A DNA stretch of 64,000 bases from Flavobacterium johnsoniae UW101 (GCF_000016645.1 NC_009441.1:1736001-1800000), one strand, 5' to 3'. Shown: positions 15,889-25,146, counted from the first letter of the stretch. Made by a program: numbers and translations. The notes: a model not told the origin generated them from the sequence alone.

Positions 15889-18213
15889 CTATTCAGTAAC
15901 AGGATTTTCTACAGCTTTTCTCATTTCCTGAGCTGCAGCAACCATTTCAATCAGGGCTTTTTTAGTTTCGTTCCAATGACGGGTTTTTAAACCGCAATCC
16001 GGATTTACCCAAAGCTGATCAACAGGAATTACAGCCGAAGCTTTTTCCAGTAATCGAACCATTTCTTTACTAGAAGGAACACGCGGCGAGTGAATGTCAT
16101 AAACACCAGGCCCAATTTCGTTTGGATATTTAAAGTTGGCAAAAGCATCCAAAAGTTCCATTTGCGAACGAGAACATTCGATGGTAATAACATCGGCATC
16201 CATGTCGGCAATGTTTTGGATGATGTCGTTAAACTCGCTGTAACACATGTGCGGGTGAATCTGCGTATCGTCGTTTACACCGCTTGCAGAAATTCTAAAA
16301 GCTTTTACAGCCCAGTCCAAATATTTTGCCCATTCTTCTTTTCTTAAAGGTAAACCTTCACGAATTGCAGGCTCATCGATTTGAATAATTTTGATTCCTG
16401 CTTTTTCTAAATCAACAACTTCATCGCGAACGGCAAGAGCAATCTGTGTGCAAGTTTCAGAACGGGGCTGATCATTACGAACAAATGACCATTGTAAGAT
16501 TGTTACAGGACCAGTCAACATTCCTTTTACCCATTTTGAAGTTAAAGACTGCGCATATTTTGACCATTTTACAGTCATTGGGTTTGGTCTTGAAACGTCT
16601 CCATAAATAACCGGCGGTTTTACACAACGGCTTCCGTAGCTTTGAACCCAGCCGTTTTTAGTAAAAGTAAATCCGTCTAATTGCTCACCAAAATATTCCA
16701 CCATATCATTACGCTCAAATTCTCCGTGAACCAGAACATCAATTCCAGTTTCTTCCTGAAAACGAATTGCAGCTTCAGTTTCTTTTTCGATTAAATCGTT
16801 GTATTGTTCAGTAGTTAGTTCACCTTTTTTGAATTTTGCTCTCCAGCTTCTCACTTCTGTTGTCTGAGGGAAAGATCCAATTGTTGTAGTTGGAAATAAC
16901 GGCAGATTTAAAGCTTTAATCTGGCTTTTTCTTCTTGAAGCAAAAGCACTTTTACGTTTGTCATCGGCAGCGGTAATTCCGGCAGTACGCGCTTTAACTT
17001 CGTTATTATGAATTAATTTTGAAGTTTTGCGGTTTTCATTTGCAATAACATTTCTTTCGTAATCAGCAGAGTTTTTAGGGTTAACTTCGCCAGAAGCAAA
17101 TTGTTTTAAAAGTACAACTTCGTTGATTTTCTGCTTTGCAAAAGCAAGCCATTGTTTAATTTCCGGTGTTAAAGTCTGATCGTTTGTTTCTAAATCTAAA
17201 TCGCACGGACTGTGAATTAAAGAACAAGACGGAGCTAGTAAAATTCTATTTTCGCCTAAAGCATCTGCTGCTTTTTTGATTAATTCCAAAGATTTTTTGA
17301 AGTCGTTTTTCCAGATATTTCTTCCGTCAACCACTCCAAGCGAAAGGTTTACGTTTGAAGCCAGTTTGCCTGATTCTAAAATATCATCTAATTGAAGCTG
17401 ACAACGAACTAAATCTAAATGAAAAGTATCAACCGGAAGTGCTAAAGCCGTTTCAAGATTCTCTCCAAAACAATCAAAGTAATTGGCTAAAACAATTTTA
17501 AGTTTTGGAAAACGAACATTGATTTCGTTGTAAACTTTTGTAAAAACATTTCTTTCTTTATCAGTTAAATTTAAAGCTAAAAAAGGTTCATCAAGCTGAA
17601 TATATTCGGCGTTTTCTATTTGTAATTTTTCGAGAATTTCAAAATAAACCGGAAGTAAAGCATCAATAAGATCAATTCGGTTAAAACCTTCTTCTTTCTC
17701 TTTTCCTAGTAAAAGATAAGAAACAGGTCCAATTAAAACAGGTTTTGTTTTAATTCCAACAGCATTTGCCTCTTTAAATTCATTAAGTATTTTTTCTGAA
17801 AACAATTCAAATTTTTGGTTCTTAGTGAATTCAGGAACAATATAATGATAATTGGTATCGAACCATTTTGTCATTTCCATTGCAACAACATCTTGTCCGT
17901 TTTTTTGAGATCCTCTTGCCATTGCAAAGTACAAATCTAAAGAAGAGTTTGATTTTGCTAATTCATGATAACGCTGCGGAATTGCACCAACAGCCAATGT
18001 TAAATCAAGTACCTGATCATAAAAAGAAAAATCATTAGACGGAATTAAATCAACTCCAGCTTCAGATTGTAAATACCAGTTTTTAAGACGGATTTCTTTT
18101 CCGGCATCCAGAAGTTCATCTGCCGAAATTTTTCCAGCCCAATACAGTTCACTGGCTTTTTTCAGTTCTCTGTTGCTGCCAATTCTTGGGTAACCTAAAT
18201 TGTTTGTTTTCAT
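15889..18213 (-). CDS. metE: Cobalamin-independent methionine synthase
   Basis: 774-residue MetE: transfers methyl from 5-methyl-THF-polyglutamate to homocysteine without B12. The N-terminal folate domain starts NLGYPRIGSNRELKKASE. The C-terminal catalytic domain carries the zinc ligands His655 and Cys657 (IHPHMCYSEF), Glu679 (VITIECSRSQ) and Cys740 (NPDCGLKTRHW), with spacing equal to that of E. coli MetE. The organism thus has both MetE and MetH. No SAM or cobalamin riboswitch is seen in the 157-bp gap upstream, which it shares with a divergent Lrp/AsnC regulator, the likely controller. Confidence 0.96.
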   Translation of the reverse strand: MKTNNLGYPRIGSNRELKKASELYWAGKISADELLDAGKEIRLKNWYLQSEAGVDLIPSNDFSFYDQVLDLTLAVGAIPQRYHELAKSNSSLDLYFAMARGSQKNGQDVVAMEMTKWFDTNYHYIVPEFTKNQKFELFSEKILNEFKEANAVGIKTKPVLIGPVSYLLLGKEKEEGFNRIDLIDALLPVYFEILEKLQIENAEYIQLDEPFLALNLTDKERNVFTKVYNEINVRFPKLKIVLANYFDCFGENLETALALPVDTFHLDLVRCQLQLDDILESGKLASNVNLSLGVVDGRNIWKNDFKKSLELIKKAADALGENRILLAPSCSLIHSPCDLDLETNDQTLTPEIKQWLAFAKQKINEVVLLKQFASGEVNPKNSADYERNVIANENRKTSKLIHNNEVKARTAGITAADDKRKSAFASRRKSQIKALNLPLFPTTTIGSFPQTTEVRSWRAKFKKGELTTEQYNDLIEKETEAAIRFQEETGIDVLVHGEFERNDMVEYFGEQLDGFTFTKNGWVQSYGSRCVKPPVIYGDVSRPNPMTVKWSKYAQSLTSKWVKGMLTGPVTILQWSFVRNDQPRSETCTQIALAVRDEVVDLEKAGIKIIQIDEPAIREGLPLRKEEWAKYLDWAVKAFRISASGVNDDTQIHPHMCYSEFNDIIQNIADMDADVITIECSRSQMELLDAFANFKYPNEIGPGVYDIHSPRVPSSKEMVRLLEKASAVIPVDQLWVNPDCGLKTRHWNETKKALIEMVAAAQEMRKAVENPVTE

Positions 18214-18221
18214 TTCTATTT

Positions 18222-18236
18222 CAGTATTTTTTACTG
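18222..18236. promoter_or_regulatory. Candidate operator in the metE/lrp intergenic region
   Basis: CAGTATTTTTTACTG is a perfect inverted repeat (CAGTA, 5-nt spacer, TACTG) 8 bp ahead of the metE start. A half-site CAGTA recurs at 18285-18289. It sits just downstream of a -7 box (TAAATTTG on the - strand, 18239-18246), where a bound repressor would block metE. This is inference from position and symmetry. Confidence 0.4.
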
Positions 18237-18370
18237 TACAAATTTATTATATTGGTTTTTTAAACTTATATTTGAATATTATTTCAGTAAAAAGTGTTTT
18301 TAAATATACTTTTTAAAGATTTAATTACTTTTAAGTTGTTTTAAATTGACTTTTAGCCGTAAAAAAAACT

Positions 18371-18832
18371 ATGGAAAATTTAGATAAAACCGATTTACTG
18401 ATCCTAAAATACCTTCAGGAAGACTGCAATATCAATACAAAAGATCTTGCGAGTAAATTATTTCTGACGGTAACGCCTGTTTACGAGCGTATCAAAAGAC
18501 TGGAAAGAGATGGTTACATAACAAAATATGTAGCACTTTTGGATAAGAAAAAAATGAACCGCGGCATGACTGTTTTTTGTAATGTTCGTTTAAAAGAACA
18601 CGCGAAAAATGTAGGAAGTAATTTTGTAAAAGATATTGTGGCGCTTCCAGAAATTATAGAATGTTACAATATTGCCGGCGATTACGATTTTATGCTCAAA
18701 ATATTGGTGCAGGATATGGCTAGCTATCAGGATTTTGTCATGAATAAGCTGTCAACCATTGAAAATATTGGAAACACGAACAGTATTTTTGTAATGGGAG
18801 AAATCAAGCACAGCACGGCTCTCGAATTTTAA
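18371..18832 (+). CDS. Lrp/AsnC family transcriptional regulator
   Basis: 153 residues: an N-terminal AsnC-type helix-turn-helix (LDKTDLLILKYLQEDCNINTKDLASKLFLTVTPVYERIKRLERDGYI, about 3-50) and a C-terminal RAM ligand-binding/oligomerisation domain (about 65-150; ECYNIAGDYDFMLKILVQDMASYQDF). Members sense amino acids and bind palindromic sites near their own promoter. It is transcribed divergently from metE, 157 bp apart, so metE (and itself) is the obvious candidate target, with methionine a plausible effector. The target is inferred from position only. Confidence 0.9.
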   Translation: MENLDKTDLLILKYLQEDCNINTKDLASKLFLTVTPVYERIKRLERDGYITKYVALLDKKKMNRGMTVFCNVRLKEHAKNVGSNFVKDIVALPEIIECYNIAGDYDFMLKILVQDMASYQDFVMNKLSTIENIGNTNSIFVMGEIKHSTALEF

Positions 18833-18868
18833 AACATTAAATTATTTATAAGGATCAATGGATTTTGG

Positions 18869-18900
18869 TTGAACAAAATCCTAAATAAAACGTATTTTTG
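18869..18900 (+). promoter_or_regulatory. Promoter of dgt
   Basis: TTG (18869-18871), 21 nt, TATTTTTG (18893-18900) match the Bacteroidetes consensus. The leader before the ATG at 18952 contains a GATGAT/ATCATC-type short inverted repeat. Confidence 0.6.
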
Positions 18901-18951
18901 AATTTTAGATGATAAATCTAAAATCATCCATCTAATATCTAAAATTGAAAA

Positions 18952-20298
18952 ATGAACTGGGAACAACTTTTATCATTAAAACGTCAAGGAGATACAATTA
19001 AAAGATTACGTGCAGAACAAGATGATACACGATTAGGTTTTGAGGTCGATTATGACCGAATTATATTTTCGGCTGCCTTTCGCTCTTTACAAGATAAAAC
19101 TCAGGTAATTCCGCTTTCTAAAACAGATTTTGTGCATACCAGATTAACGCATAGTTTAGAAGTTTCGGTTGTAGGAAGATCTTTAGGACGTTTGGTTGGT
19201 AAAAAAATCATCGAAAAATATCCTTATTTAAAAGAAGTTCACGGCTATCACATGAATGATTTTGGTGCAATTGTAGCAGCAGCTTCTTTAGCGCATGATA
19301 TTGGGAACCCGCCTTTTGGACATTCTGGTGAAAAGGCAATTGGAGAGTATTTTTCGAGTGGAAAAGGATTAAAGTACAAAGATAAACTGACGGCAAAACA
19401 ATGGCAGGACTTAATTGATTTTGAAGGAAATGCCAATGGTTTTTCAGTTTTAACAGCAAGCCGTCCGGGAATTGAAGGCGGACTTAGAATTTCGTATGCC
19501 ACTTTAGGAGCTTTTATGAAATATCCAAAAGAAAGTCTTCCGAAAAAACCAACAAATAATATTGCCGATAAAAAATATGGTTTCTTTCAGTCAGACAAAA
19601 CATTTTTTGAAGAAGTGGCTGCTGATATGGGATTGATAGCAAATAAAGAAGACGGTGATATTGGTTTTGAAAGACATCCTTTGGCCTATTTAGTCGAAGC
19701 AGCTGATGATATTTGTTATACAATTATTGATTTTGAAGACGGAATAAATCTAGGTTTAGTTTCTGAAGATTACGCTCTTGAATATTTAATCAAATTGGTA
19801 AAAGATAATATTGGGGTTGATAAATACAATATGTTAGAAACCAAAGAAGACAGAATCAGCTATTTACGTGCTTTGGCAATTGGAGCTTTAATTAACGATG
19901 CTGTAGATGTTTTTATTGAAAATGAAGAAGCAATTCTGGCGGGCAATTTCCCTTTTGCATTGACAGATAAAAGCAAATATAAAGCGCAGATGAATGATAT
20001 TATCAAATTAAGTGTTGATAAAATCTATCAAAGCCGTGAAGTAATAGAAAAGGAAATCGTAGGTTATCAAATCATTCAGACATTACTGGATAAATTCATA
20101 ACAGCTTTTAATAATAAGTACGAAGGGACGGCATCAAATTACGATAAATTGATTTTGAAAATGCTCCCGGAAAAGCATCATTTAGAGAAAGGTAATTTAT
20201 ACGAACGTCTGCTTCACATTTGCCATTACGTTTCGCTTTTAACAGATGGAAATGCTTTAGAATTATATGAAATGATTCAGGGACGAAAAAAGAATTGA
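18952..20298 (+). CDS. dgt: Deoxyguanosinetriphosphate triphosphohydrolase
   Basis: 448-residue HD-domain dNTPase that splits dGTP (or other dNTPs) into deoxynucleoside and triphosphate. The metal-binding HD set is visible: His67 in HTRLTHSLEV, His115-Asp116 in LAHDIGNPPFGH, and a later Asp in EAADDICYTIIDFEDG. The start region RQGDTIKRLRAEQDDTRLGFEVDYDRIIFSAAFRSLQDKTQV is typical of the family. It has its own promoter and shares a bidirectional terminator with the convergent DUF3078 gene. Confidence 0.93.
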   Translation: MNWEQLLSLKRQGDTIKRLRAEQDDTRLGFEVDYDRIIFSAAFRSLQDKTQVIPLSKTDFVHTRLTHSLEVSVVGRSLGRLVGKKIIEKYPYLKEVHGYHMNDFGAIVAAASLAHDIGNPPFGHSGEKAIGEYFSSGKGLKYKDKLTAKQWQDLIDFEGNANGFSVLTASRPGIEGGLRISYATLGAFMKYPKESLPKKPTNNIADKKYGFFQSDKTFFEEVAADMGLIANKEDGDIGFERHPLAYLVEAADDICYTIIDFEDGINLGLVSEDYALEYLIKLVKDNIGVDKYNMLETKEDRISYLRALAIGALINDAVDVFIENEEAILAGNFPFALTDKSKYKAQMNDIIKLSVDKIYQSREVIEKEIVGYQIIQTLLDKFITAFNNKYEGTASNYDKLILKMLPEKHHLEKGNLYERLLHICHYVSLLTDGNALELYEMIQGRKKN

Positions 20299-20307
20299 TA
20301 TTGAATA

Positions 20308-20347
20308 AAAAAAACACCCCATAAAGATATTTATGGGGTGTTTTTTT
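20308..20347. terminator. Bidirectional terminator between dgt and the DUF3078 gene
   Basis: AAAACACCCCATAAA and its reverse complement surround a short loop, with A-runs to the left and T-runs to the right. It serves both convergent genes. Confidence 0.9.
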
Positions 20348-20367
20348 ATAATTAAAAGCGTTGTGAT

Positions 20368-21369
20368 TTACTTGAAGGCATAAACTACACCAACACCTAG
20401 AACTTGTCTTAACTGCATCTTAGGCCCTTCATTAATCTGGGTTTTTGTTCCTGTAGCAGGATCTACAACATCTTTTTTGTTTTTAATATCATCATCATAA
20501 ATTAAGTGAACGCCAATATTTGCTTTTACATAGGCATTTACAACCAGGTCCAGACGTGTGTCATAATCGATATCGACATTTCCGAAACGGTTTAAATAAT
20601 CAGTATACAAGCTCAACCTGTTTTCGTAAAAAACGTTTTTATAAATTTCATTTTTCATGTAGGCGGTCAAAAGTATACCAAATTCGGCTTTTACTTTTTG
20701 TCCTTCTTCAATTAAAATCTGCTGTGTAGGATCTAAAGGATCAGGTGCATAAACGGCTTTTTTAACACCAAAAGAACCTTGGTTAGCTAAATTTTGATCT
20801 AATACTAATGTGGTTTTTAACGTAATAGGTGAGAAATAAAAAGTTCTGTTTTTCTCTTTATTAGAGTTTTCAGCTCCAGCTCCCAGAAATATGTATGCTG
20901 GCGCAAAAGGTCTGGAAATAGCTACATCTCTATTAGGATAATTGTAACCATTAGAAAATTGTGTATTGAAATTAAATTTTGCAGAATAATACCAATTTGA
21001 AATTGTATCTGTCCTGTAACCGTAAGTTGAGTTGAATTGAACCGCATCATCTGTCTTTCTTAATTCAGTACCATCCTGTTTATTTAGACCATATTTCATG
21101 ATAAGTTCATTAAACCATTTCTGATTTCCTTTTATATAGGTTCTGGAAAATTCTCCTTTAAATAATCCTGAAATAGAGCTGGTTCCCCCGGCACTCCAGT
21201 TTAAAAAAGCAATTTGTGAAAGATCGAGTCCAAGTTGGTTTTTTTGTGCCCAGTTAGAAGGCGGTTTAGGACTTTGGTTTGGATCTAATGTAGTTTGAAT
21301 AATCTGAGCAAAATTCTTAGATGTACACAAAAGAAATAAAAGCAAGAAGATTGAACGTAATAATTTCAT
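20368..21369 (-). CDS. DUF3078 family outer-membrane protein
   Basis: 333 residues with a signal peptide (MKLLRSIFLLLFLLCTSKNFAQ). The conserved block WAQKNQLGLDLSQIAFLNWSAGGTSSISGLF near the start is the hallmark of DUF3078, and the rest is rich in amphipathic beta-strands that end in LGVGVVYAFK, as expected for an outer-membrane barrel. Its biochemical role is unknown. It lies 34 bp after dxs in the same orientation, so it is probably the last gene of the dxs operon; this neighbourhood is common in flavobacteria but gives no functional proof. Confidence 0.82.
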   Translation of the reverse strand: MKLLRSIFLLLFLLCTSKNFAQIIQTTLDPNQSPKPPSNWAQKNQLGLDLSQIAFLNWSAGGTSSISGLFKGEFSRTYIKGNQKWFNELIMKYGLNKQDGTELRKTDDAVQFNSTYGYRTDTISNWYYSAKFNFNTQFSNGYNYPNRDVAISRPFAPAYIFLGAGAENSNKEKNRTFYFSPITLKTTLVLDQNLANQGSFGVKKAVYAPDPLDPTQQILIEEGQKVKAEFGILLTAYMKNEIYKNVFYENRLSLYTDYLNRFGNVDIDYDTRLDLVVNAYVKANIGVHLIYDDDIKNKKDVVDPATGTKTQINEGPKMQLRQVLGVGVVYAFK

Positions 21370-21403
21370 TAGGTTTTAATTTTTTTTTGGTGCCGCAAAA
21401 TAA

Positions 21404-23191
21404 TTATTTTGTGCCGTTTGAAAAAAGATTTATTAAACTTTTAACGTCAATTTTACACAATTGTTGCAGTTGCTGCACGGTTCCGTGTTCAATAAACTCG
21501 TCCGGAATACCTAAAATTTTAACCTTGTTTTTAAAATTATTTGTGGCTGCAAACTCTAAAACAGCACTTCCAAACCCTCCTTTTTTAACTCCATCTTCTA
21601 TTGTAATAATGTTTTCGAATGTAGAAAAAATAGTTTTTAATAAGTTGATATCCAGTGGTTTTATAAACGGAAAGTCATAATGAGCAATAGTGTCGGCATT
21701 TGCGCATTGAGCTAAAGCATCTGTTACATTATTTCCAATCGTTCCTGTAGATAAAACAGCTGTTTTTGTACCATTTTTTAGGCAGTTTCCTTCGCCTATT
21801 TTTATTTTTTCATACTGTCCGAAATTTTCTACTTCCCAGTTTTTTATAACACCGCGACCTCTCGGATATCGAATTGCGATAGGATTATTCAGACCTAATT
21901 GAGCTGTATATAAAATATTTTGAAGCGCAATTTCATTAATTGGCGCATAAATAATCATATTTGGAATCGAACGCAGATAAGCAATATCAAAAACACCATG
22001 ATGCGTTGCACCGTCTTCGCCAACCAAACCAGCTCTGTCAAGACAAAAAATAACAGGTAAATTTTGCAGTGCCACATCGTGAATAAGCTGATCATAGGCA
22101 CGCTGTAAAAAAGTCGAATAAATCGTGCAATACACCATCATGCCCTGAGTTGTCATTCCGGCAGCAAGAGTTACTGCATGCTGTTCAGCAATACCCACGT
22201 CAAAAGCACGATCCGGTAATTCATCCATCATAAATTTTAAAGAACTTCCAGATGGCATTGCGGGCGTTATCCCAATTATTTTTTCGTTTTTTCGGGCTAA
22301 ATCCAGGACAGTCAGACCAAAAACATCCTGATATTTAGGCGGAAGATTTTCTTCAGATTTTAAATGAATTTCTCCGGTCGAAGCATCAAATTTTCCTGGC
22401 GCATGATACTTAACCTGATTTTCCTCGGCCTGCTGCAGTCCTTTGCCTTTTGTAGTTACAATATGAAGAAACTTAGGGCCTTTTATCTTTTTTAAACGTT
22501 TTAATTCTTTTATTAAAGTTGGAAAATCATGACCATCAATTGGTCCCGAATAATCAAAATTCAGAGATTTTATAATGTTGTTCTGTTTTGGATTTTTCCC
22601 ATTTTTAACCGCAGTTAAATACTTTTTTAATGCACCTACGCTTGGGTCAATTCCTATAGCATTGTCATTTAAAATAACCAGAATATTAGCATCAGTAACT
22701 CCGGCATGATTTAGACCTTCAAAAGCCATTCCGCTTGCAATCGAAGCATCGCCGATAACCGCAATGTGCTGTTTGTCTAAATCGCCTTTTAGTTTAGAGG
22801 CAATCGCCATTCCGAGTGCTGCAGAAATAGAAGTAGAAGAATGTCCCACGCCAAACGTGTCGTATACACTTTCTGTTCTTTTTGGAAAACCGGAAATTCC
22901 GTCGATTTGTCTGTTAGTATGAAAAATTTCTCTTCTTTCAGTTAAGATCTTATGACCATAAGCCTGATGTCCAACATCCCAAACCAGTAAATCATCTGGA
23001 GTATTAAAAACATAATGCAGTGCAATTGTCAGTTCAATTACACCCAGACTCGCGCCCAAATGTCCTTCTTTTACCGAAACCACATCAATAATAAACTGAC
23101 GAAGTTCCTGAGCCACTTGAGTAAGCTGTTCTTCTTTTAAAAGACGTAAATCAGCAGGATTGTATATGTTGGAAAGTAAATCGCTTTTCAT
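21404..23191 (-). CDS. dxs: 1-deoxy-D-xylulose-5-phosphate synthase
   Basis: First enzyme of the MEP isoprenoid pathway: condenses pyruvate and glyceraldehyde-3-phosphate with thiamine diphosphate. 595 residues, slightly shorter than the usual 620-640. The N-terminal part has GHLGASLGVIELTIALHYVF, DVGHQAYGHKILT and the TPP/Mg site GDASIASGMAFEGLN with NDN. The middle pyrimidine domain has DVGIAEQHAVTLAAGM, where the Glu is the catalytic proton relay; the C-terminal transketolase-type domain follows. The product feeds isoprenoids, including menaquinone side chains. It stands between a TonB-like lipoprotein gene (41 bp upstream) and the DUF3078 gene. Confidence 0.96.
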   Translation of the reverse strand: MKSDLLSNIYNPADLRLLKEEQLTQVAQELRQFIIDVVSVKEGHLGASLGVIELTIALHYVFNTPDDLLVWDVGHQAYGHKILTERREIFHTNRQIDGISGFPKRTESVYDTFGVGHSSTSISAALGMAIASKLKGDLDKQHIAVIGDASIASGMAFEGLNHAGVTDANILVILNDNAIGIDPSVGALKKYLTAVKNGKNPKQNNIIKSLNFDYSGPIDGHDFPTLIKELKRLKKIKGPKFLHIVTTKGKGLQQAEENQVKYHAPGKFDASTGEIHLKSEENLPPKYQDVFGLTVLDLARKNEKIIGITPAMPSGSSLKFMMDELPDRAFDVGIAEQHAVTLAAGMTTQGMMVYCTIYSTFLQRAYDQLIHDVALQNLPVIFCLDRAGLVGEDGATHHGVFDIAYLRSIPNMIIYAPINEIALQNILYTAQLGLNNPIAIRYPRGRGVIKNWEVENFGQYEKIKIGEGNCLKNGTKTAVLSTGTIGNNVTDALAQCANADTIAHYDFPFIKPLDINLLKTIFSTFENIITIEDGVKKGGFGSAVLEFAATNNFKNKVKILGIPDEFIEHGTVQQLQQLCKIDVKSLINLFSNGTK

Positions 23192-23232
23192 TGTAAGGTA
23201 AAAAGCAAATTTACGGTTTTAATTTAATTTTA

Positions 23233-23904
23233 TTACTGAGTATTGTGCAGGAAAATAGGCAGAGAATACTGCATTCTGATTTTTTTTCCGTTTGATTCAC
23301 CAGGCTGCCATTTTGGGCAAGCATTCAAAACCCTGATGATTTCTTTTTCTAACGGTTCTTCGATTGCAGGAGAACATTCAAGAAAAGATACAGAACCGTT
23401 TTTTTCTACTGCAAATGCCAGTTTTAGATTGAGTTTCCAATAATATACATTTTCTGGTTTTTTAAATTCTTTTCCAAAAAAAGTATAAAATTGGTCAATA
23501 CCACCCGGAAATTCTGCATTAATTTGAGTTGGAGTATTCACGGCAGTTTCTTTAATTTCTTTTTTTGAAGCAGTGTTTACTTTCTCTGCTTTTGTTGATA
23601 ATACTGTACTTGATTTTAGTTCGTTGTTTTCATCTTTTTTTTGAGATTTAACATCATCAGCTTTCTTTAAAGACGCTGGAGGCGTTACAATTTTGACTGA
23701 ACTATCTGTATTCTCTAAAGTTTCGTTTGTAACAGCTGACTTTGCTGCAGCAGAATTTGAAACAGTTTGGGTATCATCAGTTTTCTGTTGCCTTTCGTCT
23801 TTGTTTTGACAGCTAAACAAAATTGTTATAATAACTGTAAACAATGCCGGTAAAAATAACCTGTGGTACTGTGTTTTAGCAGCTATTTTATGTTTTCTTT
23901 CCAT
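23233..23904 (-). CDS. Lipoprotein or membrane-anchored protein with a TonB-like C-terminal domain
   Basis: 223 residues. A basic N-terminus and hydrophobic stretch (LFLPALFTVIITILFSC, about 16-32) ends in a lipobox-like LFSC, so the protein is either a lipoprotein or anchored by one helix. Then comes a low-complexity Lys/Ser/Thr-rich linker (about 33-125) and a C-terminal domain of about 95 residues (NAEFPGGIDQFYTFFGKEF, LAFAVEKNGSVSFLECSPAIEEPLEKEIIRVLNACPKWQPGESNGKKIR) that matches the TonB C-terminal/energy transducer fold. There is no ExbB/ExbD nearby. It is the first gene before dxs. Whether it energises a receptor is unknown. Confidence 0.7.
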   Translation of the reverse strand: MERKHKIAAKTQYHRLFLPALFTVIITILFSCQNKDERQQKTDDTQTVSNSAAAKSAVTNETLENTDSSVKIVTPPASLKKADDVKSQKKDENNELKSSTVLSTKAEKVNTASKKEIKETAVNTPTQINAEFPGGIDQFYTFFGKEFKKPENVYYWKLNLKLAFAVEKNGSVSFLECSPAIEEPLEKEIIRVLNACPKWQPGESNGKKIRMQYSLPIFLHNTQ

Positions 23905-23952
23905 ATTCTATTATCACGATTTAAATGTAATAAAAAATAAGTTGTAAAATCT

Positions 23953-23960
23953 TATTTTTG
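23953..23960 (+). promoter_or_regulatory. -7 element of tadA, nearly leaderless
   Basis: TATTTTTG ends only 5 nt before the tadA ATG at 23966. Transcription from it would start at or within a base or two of the start codon. Confidence 0.5.
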
Positions 23961-23965
23961 CAAGT

Positions 23966-24409
23966 ATGATAAATCCTTTCACCGACGAATATTTTATGAA
24001 AAAAGCTTTGCAGGAAGCTGAAATCGCTTATGAAAAAGGCGAAATTCCTGTAGGAGCCATAATTGTCGTAGCCGATAAAGTAATTGCAAGAAGTCATAAC
24101 TTGACAGAATTACTAAATGATGTTACTGCTCATGCCGAAATGCAGTCGATAACCGCGGCAGCAAATTTTCTTGGCGGAAAATATTTAAAAGATTGTACTT
24201 TGTACGTAACGCTCGAACCTTGTCAAATGTGTGCCGGTGCTTTGTACTGGAGCCAGATTTCAAAGATTGTTTTTGGCGCACGCGACGAACAGCGCGGCTT
24301 TATCAATATGGGAACAAAACTGCATCCTAAAACTACAGTTGTTTCTGGTGTAATGGCAAATGAAGCAGCAGATCTTATGAAACGGTTTTTTCTGGAAAGA
24401 AGGAAATAA
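23966..24409 (+). CDS. tadA: tRNA adenosine(34) deaminase / nucleoside deaminase
   Basis: 147-residue zinc deaminase of the cytidine/deoxycytidylate deaminase fold. HAEMQSI supplies the zinc His56 and the proton-shuttling Glu58, and LEPCQMCAGAL supplies Cys86 and Cys89. The pattern GEIPVGAIIV and the alternating ALYWSQISKIVFGARDEQRGF are typical of TadA, which changes A34 to inosine in tRNA-Arg; a general guanine/nucleoside deaminase is the alternative. It starts divergently from the TonB-like/dxs operon. Confidence 0.87.
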   Translation: MINPFTDEYFMKKALQEAEIAYEKGEIPVGAIIVVADKVIARSHNLTELLNDVTAHAEMQSITAAANFLGGKYLKDCTLYVTLEPCQMCAGALYWSQISKIVFGARDEQRGFINMGTKLHPKTTVVSGVMANEAADLMKRFFLERRK

Positions 24410-24483
24410 ATTAAAATAAGTAAGATTTTGTTTATATTTTTGTTGCCAGTGTTAATGATAACAAACAGTATTATAAAAAATCT

Positions 24484-25146
24484 ATGTTATTAAAAAATAT
24501 TTTTCTCTATCCAGATTTGGTTGAATTTAAAGACAGATCTGAAGATTTGTTACTCATCAGGGATCAGACTAGATTTATAGGAAACTATTTAGCTCGTCAT
24601 TTAGCAAAATTAAAGTTTCATGCAGAAGGCTTTAATAGAGTTTGTATTATTGGAACAAGTAATCCAAAAGATGTATATCTCAATACTTCTTCTGCTCTTT
24701 CTATTGAAATTCCTTTTAATATAAATGAATGTCTGAAATTAGAGAAACATAATTTGGCAGATTATTACTCAAATTTGTACAGGATTGGATTAGAAGAATG
24801 TAATAAAATATACAAATTGCCACTCAAAGAATTGTTTCTTTGGCTTGATGAAATGAAAAAAAACAATTATAAAAATGAATGGACTTTTAAACAAAAAACA
24901 TTTAAAAAATTTGAATTAAAATGTAAACTAGACTGTGCAATTGATCTTGATAAATTTACTTTACGATTAATTGTTTTAAAAAAAGGGAAAGAAATTTTTA
25001 ATCAAATAATTCTAGAAACTCCTCCTGATGAAATTGTTTATCATCATAAATTTAAAGATGTTGAAATTATTGATGACAAACTTACAATAACAACTAGATT
25101 ATATGGGGATAAGAATCTGTTTCAGCTCCCTCTTTATTCATTATAA
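24484..25146 (+). CDS. Unknown 220-residue protein, accessory pocket
   Basis: Not a family I recognise. No signal peptide or membrane segment; the sequence is rich in Lys, Leu, Ile and Asn, with an N-terminal half that reads as alpha-helical (DRSEDLLLIRDQTRFIGNYLARHLAKLKFHAEGFNRV) and a beta-rich C-terminal half (FTLRLIVLKKGKEIFNQIILETPPDEIVYHHKF). DNA is more AT-rich than that of neighbouring housekeeping genes. It ends 11 bp before a SUKH-like gene in the same direction. That pairing is typical of immunity genes for contact-delivered toxins, but no toxin gene is present and the role is only suggested. Confidence 0.55.
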   Translation: MLLKNIFLYPDLVEFKDRSEDLLLIRDQTRFIGNYLARHLAKLKFHAEGFNRVCIIGTSNPKDVYLNTSSALSIEIPFNINECLKLEKHNLADYYSNLYRIGLEECNKIYKLPLKELFLWLDEMKKNNYKNEWTFKQKTFKKFELKCKLDCAIDLDKFTLRLIVLKKGKEIFNQIILETPPDEIVYHHKFKDVEIIDDKLTITTRLYGDKNLFQLPLYSL

